Part shown: positions 45,408-57,667 of the stretch, piece after piece | How the letters are laid out: each line of letters begins with the position of its first letter | Numbering within the stretch: position 1 is the first letter of the stretch | Source of the DNA: Stomoxys calcitrans | Lineage: Eukaryota; Arthropoda; Insecta; Diptera; Muscidae | DNA length: 64,000 nucleotides | NCBI RefSeq assembly: GCF_963082655.1 | Contig: NC_081553.1 | Span: forward strand, 37,415,474 to 37,479,473 | Reading direction: 5' to 3' | Notes under the pieces: model-generated | What the model was told of the DNA's origin: nothing | Databases searched by the model: none | The model's input: the letters and a program-made list of their open reading frames with translations, nothing else | Made by a program: the position numbers and the translations under genes

Positions 45408-47437
45408 TTTTTATACCAACCACCATAGGATGAAGGTATACTAATCTAGTCATTCCCTTTGTAACACCTCGAAATATTGATCTGGGACCCCATAAAGTAT
45501 ATATTTTCTTGATCGTCTCGACATTCTGGGTCGAACTAGCCATATCCATCCGTCCGTACGTCTGTCGAAGACACGATAGCGATCGAACGCTTAAAGCTAG
45601 CTGCTTGAAATTTTGCACAAATACTACTTATTGATGTAGGTCGTTGGGGATTGCAAATGGGCCATATCGGTTCAGATTTAGATATAGCTCCCATATAAAC
45701 CGATCTCCCGATTTGACTTCTTGACTTTTTGGAAGTCGCAATTTTTGTCCGATTTGGCTGAAATTTTGCACAAAGTGTTCCGTTATGACTTCCAACAACT
45801 GTGCCAAGTATGGTCTAAATCGTTCTATAACCTGATATAGCTCCCATATAAACCGATCTCCCGATTTGACTTCTTGAGCCCCTGGAAGCCGTAATTTTTG
45901 TACGATTTGGCTGAAATTTTGCACATAGTGTTCTGTTATGACTTCCAACAACTGCGACAAGTACGGTCCAAATCGGCCCAAAACCTGATATAGCTCCCAT
46001 ATAAACCGATCTCCCGATTTTACTTCTTGAGCCCCTGGAAGCCGCAATTTTTGTCCGATTTGGCTGCAATTTTGCACATGCTGTTCTGTTATGACTTCCA
46101 ACAACTGCGCTCAGTACGGTACAAACCGGTGTCAAACCTTATATAGCTCTTATAAACCGATCTCCCGATTTGACTTCTTGAGCCCCTGAAAGCCGCAATT
46201 TTTATCCGATTAGGCTGAAATTCTGCATATAGTGTTCTGTTATGGCTTCCAAAAACATTGTTAAGTACGGTCCAAATCGGTGTATAACCTGATATAGCTC
46301 CCATATAAACCGAACTTCCGATTTGATTTTTTGAGGCCAAGGAATCCACAATTTGTGTCCGATATGGCTGAAATTTTGCACATGGTGTTTTGTAATAACT
46401 TCCAATAACTGCGCCAAGTACGGTACAAATCGGTCTATAACCTGATATAGCTCCCATATAAACTGACCTCCCGATTTGACTTCTTGAGCCCCTGGAAGCC
46501 GCAATTTTTGTCCCATTTGGCTGAAATTTTGCACATAGTGTTCTGTTATGACTTCCAACAACTGCGCCAAGTACGGTCCAAATCGGTCCATAACCTGATA
46601 TAGCTCCCATATAAATCCATCTCCCGATTTGATTTCTTAAGCCCCTGTAAGCCGCAATTTGTATGCGTTTTGGCTGAAATTTTGCATGTGGAGTTTTGTT
46701 ATGAGCTCCGACAACTGTACTAAGTACCGTCCATATCGGTCTATAACCTGATATAGCTCCCATATAAATCAATTTTCCGATTTGACTTCTTGAGCCAATG
46801 GGAGCCTCAATTTTCATCCAATTTGGCTGAAATTTCGCACATAGTGTTCCATTATGACTTCCAACAATTGCGCCAAGTACGGTCCAAATCGGTCTATAAC
46901 ATGATATAACCCCCATATAAACCGATCTAACGATTTGACTTCTTGAGCCCTTACAAGCCGCAATTTTTGTCCGATTTGGCTGAAATTTTGAATGCGGTGT
47001 TATGTTATGTCTTCCAATAACTGTGCCAAGTACGGTCCAAAACGGTCTATTACCAGATATAGCTCCCACATAAACCGATCTCCCGATTTGACTTATTGAA
47101 CTCTTATAAGCCGCAATTTTTGTCCGATTTGGCTGAAATTTTGCACATAGTGTTCTGTTATGACTCTCAACAACTGTCCCAAGTACGGTCCATATCGGTC
47201 TATAAACTAATATAGCTCCCATATAAACCGATTTCCCGGTTTGACTTCTTGAGCCACGGGGAGTCTCAATTTTCATCCGATGTGGCTGAAATTTTGCTCA
47301 TAGTGTTCTGTTATGGTTCTCAACAACTGTGCCCAAAATGCTCCAATTCAGTCCATATCCAGATATAGTTCCCATATTTTAGAAGAATCCATTGTGGTGC
47401 GTACCCAAAATTCGGCCCTGCCGAACTTTTCCTTGTT
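45408..47437 (-). mobile_element. 153 family, subfamily B, complete 11-monomer copy
   Basis: Tail 'ttataccaaccaccatagga' with CATCCGTCCGTACGTCTGTC, then anchors (CCATATAAACC) at 45691, 45844, 45997, ~46149, 46301, 46454, 46607, 46760, 46913, 47066 and 47219. Ten intervals sum to 1528 bp: eight are exactly 153, and two share a 2-bp loss. The head is 'ttcggccctgccgaactttt'. It is the longest copy here (2.03 kb). The 395-codon open frame across it is a by-product of the 153-bp period; a second frame is also open for hundreds of bases. Confidence 0.9.
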
Positions 47438-49083
47438 TTCCCTAATTTTGTTAAATTTTTTTTTTCAATTTATTTTGTTTTTAATTTTCTTAATTTTGAA
47501 AATAAATCTTTACAATTTTTGAATTTTTTCCAAAATTTATTTTTTTATTTTTAATAAAGATTCTTATGGATCTTGAAATGGTTTATAAGGCTCTAGTGAA
47601 CAACCAGGAGAAATCCCACAAAACTGAAACTACTTAAAAAAATTAATGCAGAGAATAAGCTATGGGGACAATTAGAAGAGTTCACCCCCTACCCTTCTGC
47701 TATGAAGCATACCTCTCTCTTTCTTCTGAGAAATAACGTTATTTGTCATTATTTTTCCTTTTCCCATTTTCTCCGTTATTTCCAACAAAGTCTAAAATCT
47801 TATTAATAGCTCTCTGTATCATGAGCGAACCAAAAAGACCTAACGAATAGTTCAGAATAATTTTCATAACTACAAGTATCTATGAAATCTTGTATAATTT
47901 TCGTTAAAAAGTCAAGCAAGAGGAAAATTTATAATTCATTTGTGGTCATTGAACTTGATGTAGGTTCTTATGATGGGCTCTTTTTTTTTGGTTTTCTATG
48001 ATGTGAGAAGGGGCCGTTTCGGTTGTTGGTAGTCTCGCCATGAAATTAACCTTTAACTTGGTAAGAACCAAAAAAAAAAAAAAAACAAAGAAAAATTACT
48101 CAAAAAAAAAACAGAAAAGTGATCCGAAACATTACCGAAAGAGACCCACAAAAATTATGGTCGCAACAACAACAACAACAACAAGCAGCCGCATAGTAAT
48201 AATAATGATAGAAGATTGTAACTTGATGCCAACATTTTACGAAAAAAGGCAAAGAAAATCACGGCTTTAACGCATAACAACTTAAGTATCAGGTCCCTTT
48301 AGTATACCCTCACCCGCTGCTCTTCACCTTCAAATGAACACCAAAGCCAGTAAGCAGTCACACAGACTGATAAATATCATAACTACCTAGACATCACTTC
48401 CAATTTGGAGAGGGGGAAAAAAACCAACCTTTCGAAGTATGTACATATGTAGCCCAATGAACCTAACAACAGCAGCTCCACTCGTTACCCGGTGTTTTGC
48501 TAATGGCAGTAATCGGAAGCAGCAGATATGCCTACATATTTAAATTACCCTCAGCAACAATGTTGCCGAAAACATTCAATGGCAACACTTTCAGGCAAAC
48601 AAAACCAACATCGTAGCAGTAGCAGTCATGACTATGCAACATTGAATAACCTGGTTAAAGACATAAATGAGCAACGTTGAAAGCCAATCTCAATGCTGTT
48701 ACAAAAGTAAATGTCTACACTAGGGGAAATTATGATTGAAATATTATGATTAAATTGCAGTAGGTCAGTAAAGGTTAGGTTGAAAACAGGGTGCGAGTAA
48801 TAATCCTTGCCCTGCCACAATGGACACACATAAGTCAGTCAACGGCTTATTGGGCGCTCTTAATACCAAAACAAAAAGTGAACCAGAAAAAAATCCAAAT
48901 CAGGAAAGCGGGGCCATACATATATTCTGCCCTTTCATTCCCACTTACTGCGTGGTGGCACGACAACCAACGAGGCTGATCGTGCCATTCTTAGAGATAA
49001 AATGGAGATGGAAGGATTTATGTGAAGTTACTAAAAGATAGTTACTAAATCAAAAGATCTTTCCTCTCAAGAAACTTAATCGG
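47438..49083. other. Unique sequence, no gene recognised
   Basis: AT-rich at 47450-47560, poly-A runs at 48070-48110 and a (CAA)n run near 48165-48185. No recognised gene. Confidence 0.5.
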
Positions 49084-49357
49084 GAAATCGGTTAAAATTT
49101 CAGCCAAATCGGATGAGAATTGCGCCCTCTAGTGGCTCAAGAAGTTAAGATCCACAATCGGTTTATATGGCAGCTATATCAGGTTATGGACCGACTTGGA
49201 CCATACTTAGCACAGTTGTTGAAAGTCATAAAAAATACTTCATGCACAATTTCAGCCAAATCGGATGAGAATTGCGCCCTCTAGTGGCTCGAGAAGTCAA
49301 GATCCAATATCGATTTATAAGACAGCTATATCAGGTTATGGACCGATTTGAACCATA
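49084..49357 (+). mobile_element. 153 family, subfamily A fragment
   Basis: Nearly two monomers ('ccctctagtggctcaagaag', 'gcagctatatcaggttatgg') with neither head nor tail. Cut directly by the SINE at 49358. Confidence 0.82.
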
Positions 49358-49668
49358 TGGAGGCCACCATAGCGAAGAGGTAAGCATGTCCGCCTATGTC
49401 TCTGAAAGCCTGGGTTCGAATCCTGGTAGGAACATCAGAAAATGTTTCAGCGGTGGTTATCCCCTGCTAATGCTGGGGACTTTTGTGAGTTATTTGGTCA
49501 TGTAAAAACTTCTTCCCAATGAGGTGTCGCTCTGTGGCACGCCGTTCGGACTGGGCTATAAAAGGAGGTCCCGTATCATTGGGCTTAAAATTGAACCAGA
49601 TAGCATCCATTGATTAGTGAGAAGTTTACCCAGTTCCTAAATAGAATGTTCGTGGTCAAATTTTGCAT
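49358..49668 (+). mobile_element. tRNA-derived SINE, full length
   Basis: 'ggaggccaccatagcgaaga' (A box), 'gggttcgaatcctggtagga' (B box), 'gaggtgtcgctctgtggcac', 'ctataaaaggaggtcccgta' and the 3' end 'gtcaaattttgcatttg'. No clear target duplication. Confidence 0.9.
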
Positions 49669-50425
49669 TTGTGAGTTGTGTTAGGCCGCTCAATATTCTT
49701 CTTCAATTTGGCCCCGATCGTTCCAGATTTGGATATAGCTGCCCATATAGACTGATCTCTTAATTTAAGGTCTTGGGCCCATAAAAAGCGCATTATTGTC
49801 CGATTTCGCCGAAATTTGGGTCAGTGAGTTGTGTTAGGCCCTTCGACATCCTTTTTCAATTTGGCCCGGATCGGTCCAGATTTGAATGTATATACCGATC
49901 TGCCTGTTTGAGGTTTTAGGCCCATAAATGGCGCATTTATTTTCCGATTTCGCTGAAATTTAGGACAGAAGTTGTGGAAAGTTCTTCGACATCCTAATTT
50001 AATTTAGTCCAGATCGGTTCAGATGTGGATATAGCTGTCATATAGACCGATTTCTCGATTTAAGGTCTTGGCCTCATAAAAGGCGCATTTATTATTCGAT
50101 TTCACTAAAATTTGACACAGTGACTTACTTTTGGCTTATCGACATCCGTGTCCTATATGGTTCCAATTGGTCTACATTTGGATATAGCTGCCAAAAAGGC
50201 CAATATATTGTTCTACGTAATTGAAAAGTGACTTGTATTTATTATACCACCCAATGTCCGCGCCAAATTTGGTCCAAATCGGACCATATTTCGATATAGC
50301 TTCTATGGATGCATAGATTATAAATTTTTCACCGGATTATGACGAAAGGTTGTTTACATATATGCCCGAGGTGGTGGGTATCCAAAGTTCGTCCCGGCCG
50401 AACTTAACACCCTCCAACTTGTTTT
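49669..50425 (-). mobile_element. 153 family, subfamily C, with head
   Basis: Three to four monomers ('ggatatagctgcccatatag', 'aaggtcttgggcccataaaa'). The anchors at 50027 and 50180 are 153 apart; 49731 to 50027 spans two units with a small loss. The head is 'gaggtggtgggtatccaaag' then 'cccggccgaacttaacaccc' and 'aacttgttttt'. The tail is missing at the SINE junction. Confidence 0.8.
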
Positions 50426-51290
50426 TTACCCACCTCCATAGGATGGGGGTATACTAATCTAGTAATTCCGTTTGTAACACCCCGAAATATTGATCTGCGA
50501 CTCCATAAGGTAGATAAATTCGAGATCGTCTCGACATTCTGAATAGATCTAGCCATGTCCTTTCTTCCGTCCGTCTGTCGAAATCACGATACCGGTCAAA
50601 CACGTAAAGCCAGCCGCTTGAATACTTGTTATTGCCGTAGGTTGTGGGGATTGCAAGTCGGCCATATCAGTTCGGATTTGGATATAGCCCACATATAAAC
50701 CGATCTCCCGATTTGACTTCTTGAGCACCTGGAAGTCGCAACTTTAATCCGATTTGGGTGAAATTTTGCATATAGTATTCCGTTATAACTTCCAACAACT
50801 GTGCTAAGTATAGATCAAATCGGTTTATAGCCTGATATAGCTCCCATATAAACCGATCTCCCGAACACCCCGCAATTTTTGTCCGATTTAGCTGAAATTT
50901 TTCGTGTGGTGTTCTGCTATGACTTCCAACAACTGTGCCAAATACGGTTCGAATCGCTCTTTAACCTGATATTGCTCCCATATAAACTGATTTGCCGATT
51001 TCACTTCTTGAGCCCTTACAAGCCGTAATTTTTGTCCGATTTCGCTGAAATTTGTTCTGTTAAGACTTTCAACAAATATTCTAAGTACGGTCCGAATGGG
51101 TATATAACCTGATTTAGCTCCCATATAAACCAATCTACGGATTTGACTTCTTGAGCCCTTACAAGCCTCAGTTTATGTCAGGTTTGGCTGAAAATTTGCA
51201 TGTGGTGTTCCGTTATGACTTCCAACAACTGTGCCAATTACGGTTCAAATCAGGCTATAACCTGATATAGCTCCCATATAAGCCAATTTG
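50426..51290 (-). mobile_element. 153 family, subfamily B, head-truncated
   Basis: Begins with tail hairpin 'acccacctccataggatggg' immediately after the head of the previous copy. About four monomers follow. It ends at 'cccatataagccaattt', where subfamily C sequence starts. Confidence 0.83.
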
Positions 51291-51590
51291 AATTCTTGAT
51301 TTTCCGATTTCGCAGAAATTTGGCACAGTGGCCCATGTTAAGACTTTGAACATTCGTGCCATATATGGTTCACATCGGTCTATATTTAGATATTGTTGAC
51401 ATATAGACCGATCTCTCGAATTATTGCTTTTCGCCATAAAAGGCGCATTTGTTATACGATATTTTGATAAAGCTGTCGTATGGATCCATCTTCCGATTTA
51501 AGGTCTTGGGTCCTTAAAAGCTGTGTAAGCTGTGTTAGGCTCTCGGATATTTATGTGCAATATGGCCCAGATTTTTCCATAGTGGGATAT
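51291..51590 (-). mobile_element. 153 family, subfamily C fragment
   Basis: Two degenerate monomers ('gatttccgatttcgcagaaa'-type and 'aggtcttgggtccttaaaag') without ends. Confidence 0.7.
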
Positions 51591-51645
51591 ATGCAAATGC
51601 AAATATTGCCCATGAACATTCCACTAAGGAACAGGGGCAAACTTC
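51591..51645 (-). mobile_element. SINE 3'-end fragment
   Basis: 'atgcaaatgcaaatattgcc' and 'aacattccactaaggaacag' and 'gggcaaacttctca' are the inverse of the SINE 3' end. It stops where the TTTTA satellite starts. Confidence 0.8.
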
Positions 51646-52398
51646 TCATTTTATTTTTTATTTTATTTTATTTTGTATTATTTTATTTTATTTTATTCTT
51701 TTTATTTAATTTAATTTTATTTTATTTTAGTTTATTTTATTTTATTTTATTTTATTTTATTTTATTTTATTTTATTTTATTTTATTTTATTTTATTTTAT
51801 TTTATTTTATTTTATTTTATTTTATTTTATTTTATTTTATTTTATTTTATTTTATTTTATTTTATTTTATTTTATTTTATTTTATTTTATTTTATTTTAT
51901 TTTATTTTATTTTATTTTATTTTATTTTATTTTATTTTATTTTATTTTATTTTATTTTATTTTATTTTATTTTATTTTATTTTATTTTATTTTATTTTAT
52001 TTTATTTTATTTTATTTTATTTTATTTTATTTTATTTTATTTTATTTTATTTTATTTTATTATATTATATTTTATTTTATTTTATTTTATTTTATTTTAT
52101 TTTATTTTATTTTATTTTATTTTATTTTATTTTATTTTATTTTATTTTATTTTGTTTTATTTTATTTTATTTTATTTTATTTTATTTTATTTTATTTGTA
52201 GTTTATTTTATTTTATTTCATTTTATTTTTAGTTTATTTTATTTTATTTTATTTTTAGTTTATTTTATTTTATATTATATTATTTTATTTTATATTATTT
52301 TATTTTATTTTTTTATTTTATTTTTTTTTTTTCATTTTTTACATTTTTATTTTATTTTATTTTTTTTATTTTATTTCATTTTATTTTATTTAATTTTT
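51646..52398. repeat. TTTTA pentanucleotide satellite, block 1
   Basis: An almost pure (TTTTA)n from ~51725 to ~52190, with imperfect edges. The apparent ~250-codon frame (Leu/Phe/Tyr/Ile only) is an artefact of the repeat. Confidence 0.95.
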
Positions 52399-54085
52399 TT
52401 TATACCCTCCACCATAAGATGGGGGGTATACTAATTTCGTCATTCTGATTGTAACTACTCGAAATATTCGTCTTAGACCCCATAAAGTATATATATTCTT
52501 GATCGTCGTGAAATTTTATGTCGATTTAGCCATGTCCGTCCGTCTGTCCGTCCGTCCGTCCGTCCGTCCGTCCGTCCGTCCGTCCGTCCGTCCGTCCGTC
52601 CGTCCGTCTGTCTGTCGAAAGCACGCTAACTTCCGAAGGAGTAAAGCTAGCCGCTAGAAATTTTGCACAAATACTTCTTATTAGTGTAGGTCGGTTGGTA
52701 TTGTAAATGGGCCATATCGGTCCATGTTCTGATATAGCTGCCATATAAACCGATCTAGGGTCTTGACTTCTTGAGGCTCTAGAGTGCGCAATTCTTATCC
52801 GATTGGAATGAAATTTTGCACTACGTGTTTTGTTATGATATCCAACAACTGTGCCAAGTATGGTTCAAATCGGTTCATAACCTGATATAGCTGCCATATA
52901 AACCGATCTTGGGTCTTGACTTCTTGAGCCTCTAGAGTGCGCAATTCTTATCCGATTGTAATGAAATTTTGCACGACGTGTTTTGTTATTACATCCAACA
53001 ACTGTGCCAAGTATTGTTCACATCGGTCTATAACCCGATATACCTGCCATATAAACCGATCTTGGGTCTTGACTTCTTGAGCCTCTAGAGTGCGCAATTC
53101 TTATCCGATTTGAATGAAATTTTGCACGACGTGTTTTGTTATGATATCCAACAACTGTGATAAGTATGGTTCAAATCGGTTAATAACCTGATATGGCTGT
53201 CATATAAACCGATCTTGGGTCTTGACTTCTTGAGCCTCTAGAGGGCGCAATTCTTATCCGATTGGAATGAAATTTTGCACGACGTGTTTTGTTATGATAT
53301 CCAACAACTGTGCCAAGTATGGTTCAAATCGGTCCATAACCTGATATAGCTGCCATATCAACCGATCTTGGGTCTTCACTTCTTGAGCCTCTAGAGTGCG
53401 CAATTCTTATCCGATTTGATTGAAATTTTGCACGACATGTTTTTTTATGATATCCAACTAGTGTGCCAAGTTTGGTTCAAATCGGTTCGTAAACTAATAT
53501 AGCTGTCATATGAACAGATCTGGGGACTTGACTTCTTGAGCTTCTAGAGGGCGCAATTCCTATCTGATTTGGCTGAAATTTTGCATTAAGTTTTTTATTT
53601 TTTCTTTCAACAACTGTGTCAAATAAGGTTTAAATCGGTGCATAACCGAATATAGCTGCCATATAAACCGATCTGGGATCTTGACTTCTTGAGCCTCTAG
53701 AAGTCGCAATTATTATCCGTTTTGCCTGAAATTTTGTACGATGGATCCTCCCTTGACCATCAACATACGTGTTTATTATGGTATGTATCTGTTTATAGCC
53801 CGATACAGCTCCCATATAAATCGATCTCTCTATTTTACTTCTTGAGCCCCCAAAGGGCGCAATTCTTACTCGAATTGGCTGACATTCTACACAGGTCTCC
53901 AACATATAATTTAATTGTGGTCTAAACCGGATCATATCTTTATATCGCTCTAATAGCAGAGCAAATCTTTTCTTATATCCTGTTTTGCCTAAGAAGAGAT
54001 GTGGGGAAAAGAACTCGACAAATGCGCTCCACGGTGGAGGGTATATAAGATTCGGCCCGGCCGAACTTAGCACGCTTTTACTTGT
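52399..54085 (-). mobile_element. 153 family, subfamily A, complete copy inside the TTTTA satellite
   Basis: Tail hairpin TATACCCTCCACCATAAGAT (52401-) with GGGGGGTATA. The anchors at 52741, 52894, 53047, 53200, 53353, 53506, 53659 and 53812 are seven intervals of exactly 153 bp. The head has ATGG/ACGGTGGAGGGTATAT, the palindrome TTCGGCCCGGCCGAA (54051-54065) and 'cacgcttttacttgttttt'. TTTTA repeats lie on both sides, so both ends are defined by the satellite. No target duplication is needed beyond T residues. Confidence 0.92.
52529..52618. repeat. (CCGT)n microsatellite in the element tail
   Basis: An expansion of the GTCCGTCC tract that is short in other copies (about 15-25 bases); here it is ~85 bases. 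It shows recent slippage in this copy. Confidence 0.92.
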
Positions 54086-54212
54086 TTTTTATTTTATTTT
54101 ATTTTATTTTATTTTATTTTATTTTATTTTATTTTATTTTATTTTATTTCATTTTATTTTATTTTATTTTATTTTATTTTATTTTATTTTATTTTATTTT
54201 ATTTTATTTGTT
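54086..54212. repeat. TTTTA satellite, block 2
   Basis: Continuation of (TTTTA)n after the inserted element, ending at 'tttgttcttgttttc'. Confidence 0.93.
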
Positions 54213-55798
54213 CTTGTTTTCTATTATTTGTCTTTTTATTACTTTGCCTGCGCTTAAAAACCGTAAACTGGAATATATTCAATTAAATTCAAATTCTTTA
54301 GAGAACCATACACTCATTAGCATTGCCATATCCTGTTTTTGCTCTCCCAACAGGTGCAATATGGGTCAGATAGCGACTAATACGAAAAATAAATTTCCAT
54401 AAAACTACAATTCATTATACAAAACCAAACTAAACAGGTTCCTTCAAACCCCTCATCAAAAAACGGATCTAAGGCATTTAGTCAACGGAAGTGAAATGTT
54501 TTAGCTCTACGCTAATTGTCATTCTTACATTTGTATTCACGCACAAACTCACACTCACCATCCGCGTACATAGTAAAACCCATTTTAAAGTAGACATTGT
54601 CCTAAGTATGAGTGGTGATGGTACTGTCTCTCTGTTGTTTCTCACGCACTTCATGATTATTAACTGTTGTTAGTAGTACAGGTGGGCCATACATCACTAC
54701 AACATGCTGATCTTGATGATGATTTGTATGTCAAAATGTATTCCGTTCTGCTCAGAGACGCATTATTAAAATATTCGTATTCTCATATATGTGTCATCCT
54801 TGGTTGGTCGGTCATACATGATAATCAAATGGTGGCCAGAAAACACATGGAATAGTAGGGAGATACAACTTCTTAAATGTTTGAAAAGAGGATGGCAACT
54901 TGGCAGCGGCCCCCCATTGCGTGAATGTAACACATTGTGGTAATTTTGAGTAACGCAATACTCACCTTAGCTGTCTCGTTAGATGTATGTCTGTTACGGC
55001 TGTAAACCGAAGTGCAACAGTGTTGCTTTTGTGGCATATATGATTATAAAAAGTGAGTTAGCGAATACGTATTTGAATGCTGTTGAGTAATTACACTTGT
55101 CGTATGGTGGTCAGAGTAGGGATACGCATTGAGCATAACACACACATTTTTGGTAAAAAAATGTACACTTGGAAAAAATGGATCATGAAGATCAGATAAA
55201 GTTTCTACATATCGAAGATAGTCAGAAAAAATAAACAACAATGCATAAATGCTGTCAAACGCGCCCTCCATGTCGTATTAGATATTTATTTGCATTTCCC
55301 ATACATTTTTATGTATAGAAAAAAACTTACAAATGTTTTAAAATTAATTTTTCATGTCGTTGTTTTCTTTTTTGCGTGTATTAAGTCACTATGTGCAATC
55401 AAATTCCAAAAATGTGATAAATAGTTCTACTAAGAGATTCCGAAAAAATCGTCTATAACATTGTTGGGGAAAACCATTCCATTGCATTGTGTGCTAAATC
55501 ATGTAACAATGAAAACGTTCTGTTTAAACCGGAATTCTTGGGAGGTTTTGTATTTCGAATCTTACCATATATCACTATCCACCCTGTTGCCATCGGTGAG
55601 ATTCCGGGAATCAACAACCACTTGCAGCAGTCATAATTAGGTTGATTATGTTGAACATTTTCATAAATTACTTCAAGTTGTTGCATTGTCTTTCCAAGTG
55701 TTTGGTTTTGTAGTAACATACAAAAAGGGTAACACAAAAAGGTATGAAAATAAAAGAAAATCAAAAAAAAAAAATTAATTCAATAATAAAATAGAATA
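54213..55798. other. Unique sequence, no gene recognised
   Basis: Short overlapping frames only. A-rich just before the Helitron at 55799. Confidence 0.5.
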
Positions 55799-57667
55799 TC
55801 TTATATATAAAAATCAATTTGTGTTTGTTTGTTTGTGTGTTCCTTATAGACTCAGAAAAAATTTGGTATCCAAATTTCGGATGAGGTACTTTGGTGGGCC
55901 GCCCCACCCTAAAACCTACCAAATATATATTTAGACCAATCACGACAATATGGGACTCAAATGAAAGGTATTTAGGATAAGAAAACGTATCTGATATCCA
56001 TTTGTCGAACCAAGTGCTAGGGGAACCACCCCAACCCCCAAAACACCCCTAAATCGGACATATTTACCGACCATGGCAATATGGGAGTCAAATGAAAGGT
56101 ATTTGCGAGTAGAATACGAATCTAAAATCCAAATGTGGGACCACGTTCATGGGGGGGTGAACCCCTTCCCCAAAACACCCACCAAACAGGACTTATTTAC
56201 TGACCATGGGAATATGAAGCTTAAATAAAAGGTATTTGAGTGTAGAATTCGAATCTGTTATCCAAATATGGGATCAAGTGTTTGGGGGGCCGCCTCTCAC
56301 CAAAAACATCCCCCAAAGGGGACAAATTTACGACCATAGCAATATGGGGCTCAAATGAAAGGTCTGTGGGAGTAAAGCACAACTTTGATATCAATATTCG
56401 GGAAAAGTGTCTATGGGGCCACCCCATCCCCACAACACCACCCAAATAGTAAGTATTTTCTGACTATTGCAATATGAGGCTCAAATAAGGGGGGTTTTAA
56501 AGTGGAACACGAATCCGATATATATTTTCAAGACCAACTCACTGAGTGGCCGCCCATCTCCCAAAACACTCCCCAAGCCGACTATGGAAATATGGGGCTC
56601 AAATTAAAGGTATTTGGGAGTAGACCACGTATCTGACATCAACATTAGTGGCCAACTGTCTAGCAGACGTCCCACCACCATTACAACCCCCAAATAGGAC
56701 GTATTTGCTCACCAAGACAATTTGGCTCTTAAAAAGAGGGGAACTAAATATTTATAGTTTTTAGGGCCAATAACCCAAACCAGACATATTTGCTGACTTT
56801 TGCAATGAGGAGTTTAAATGAGATTAAAAAACGAATTTGATATCCAATTTTGAGGGCAATGGCAATATGGGGTTCAAATATATGATATATAGATATATGA
56901 GAATAGAGCACGTTTTCCGGGCTTAGTGTTTGGACGACCACCTCTAAATCGGCCATATATACCGACCATGTCAATGTGCAGCTTAAATAAAAGGTATTGG
57001 AGGGTAGAGCAAGAATTGATACCTACTTTCGGGACCAATTTTCTGGGGGTCAACCCCTTTCTCAAAATACCCCACAAGCAGCAATTTGTTAGTGACCATT
57101 GCAATATGAGGCTCAAATAAAGGTATTTGGGAGTAGAATACGAATTTGATATCCAAATGTACGACCATATATTTCGGGCATTACCACTTTCCCAAAACAC
57201 CCTCAAGGAAAAAAAATTTTCGACCATGCCAATATGAGGCTCTAATGAAAGGTATTTCAGATTAGAAAACGAATTTGGTAACCAATTTTGGGGCCATGTC
57301 TTAAGCCAATGCCAATATGAGGTTTAAATAAATGGTATTTGAGAGAAGAGCACGATGCTGATATTATTTCAGGGCCAAGTATCTGGGGGACCACCTCGAA
57401 AACACCACTAAATCAGACATCATGAGAATATCGGGCTGAAATGAAGTATTTCAAGAATGGAATACACCTTACATCCAAACTTAAATTCGTAGACCAAGAA
57501 AGATCATATGGTATTCAGATAAAGGCACTTATATTGTTAAACTGTTAGTCAAGTTAGCATGGTATTTCACTAAAAGATCTTTAATTGTCGAAAATAAATA
57601 TTCCAAGGAAACTTTTGTTCTATATAAAGTAAAAGAAGACGCAGGGGAGCGGGCCCGGGTCAGCTAG
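55799..57667 (+). mobile_element. Helitron-like non-autonomous element, 1869 bp, both ends visible
   Basis: 5' end TCTTATATATAAAAATCAAT preceded by A; 3' end 'ggggagcgggcccgggtcagCTAG' (57664-57667) followed by T. TC..CTRR ends, a GC-rich palindrome (CGGGCCCG) just before the end and A^T insertion without duplication are Helitron hallmarks. Between them lie about 12 degenerate monomers ('aatatggggctcaaatgaaa', 'ccgccccacccc') at roughly 80-138 bp spacing. There is no Rep/helicase gene. Confidence 0.86.

Noticed and set aside
46089..47276. 395-codon open frame with 51-residue repeats (subfamily B array), and similar frames in other copies
   Set aside because: 153 is divisible by 3, so a stop-free monomer stays open through the whole array. 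A second frame of the same strand is also open for long stretches, and other copies have stops. Differences between monomers change amino acids freely.
51480..52232. 250-codon frame rich in Phe, Tyr, Ile and Leu
   Set aside because: Translation of the TTTTA satellite, not a membrane protein.
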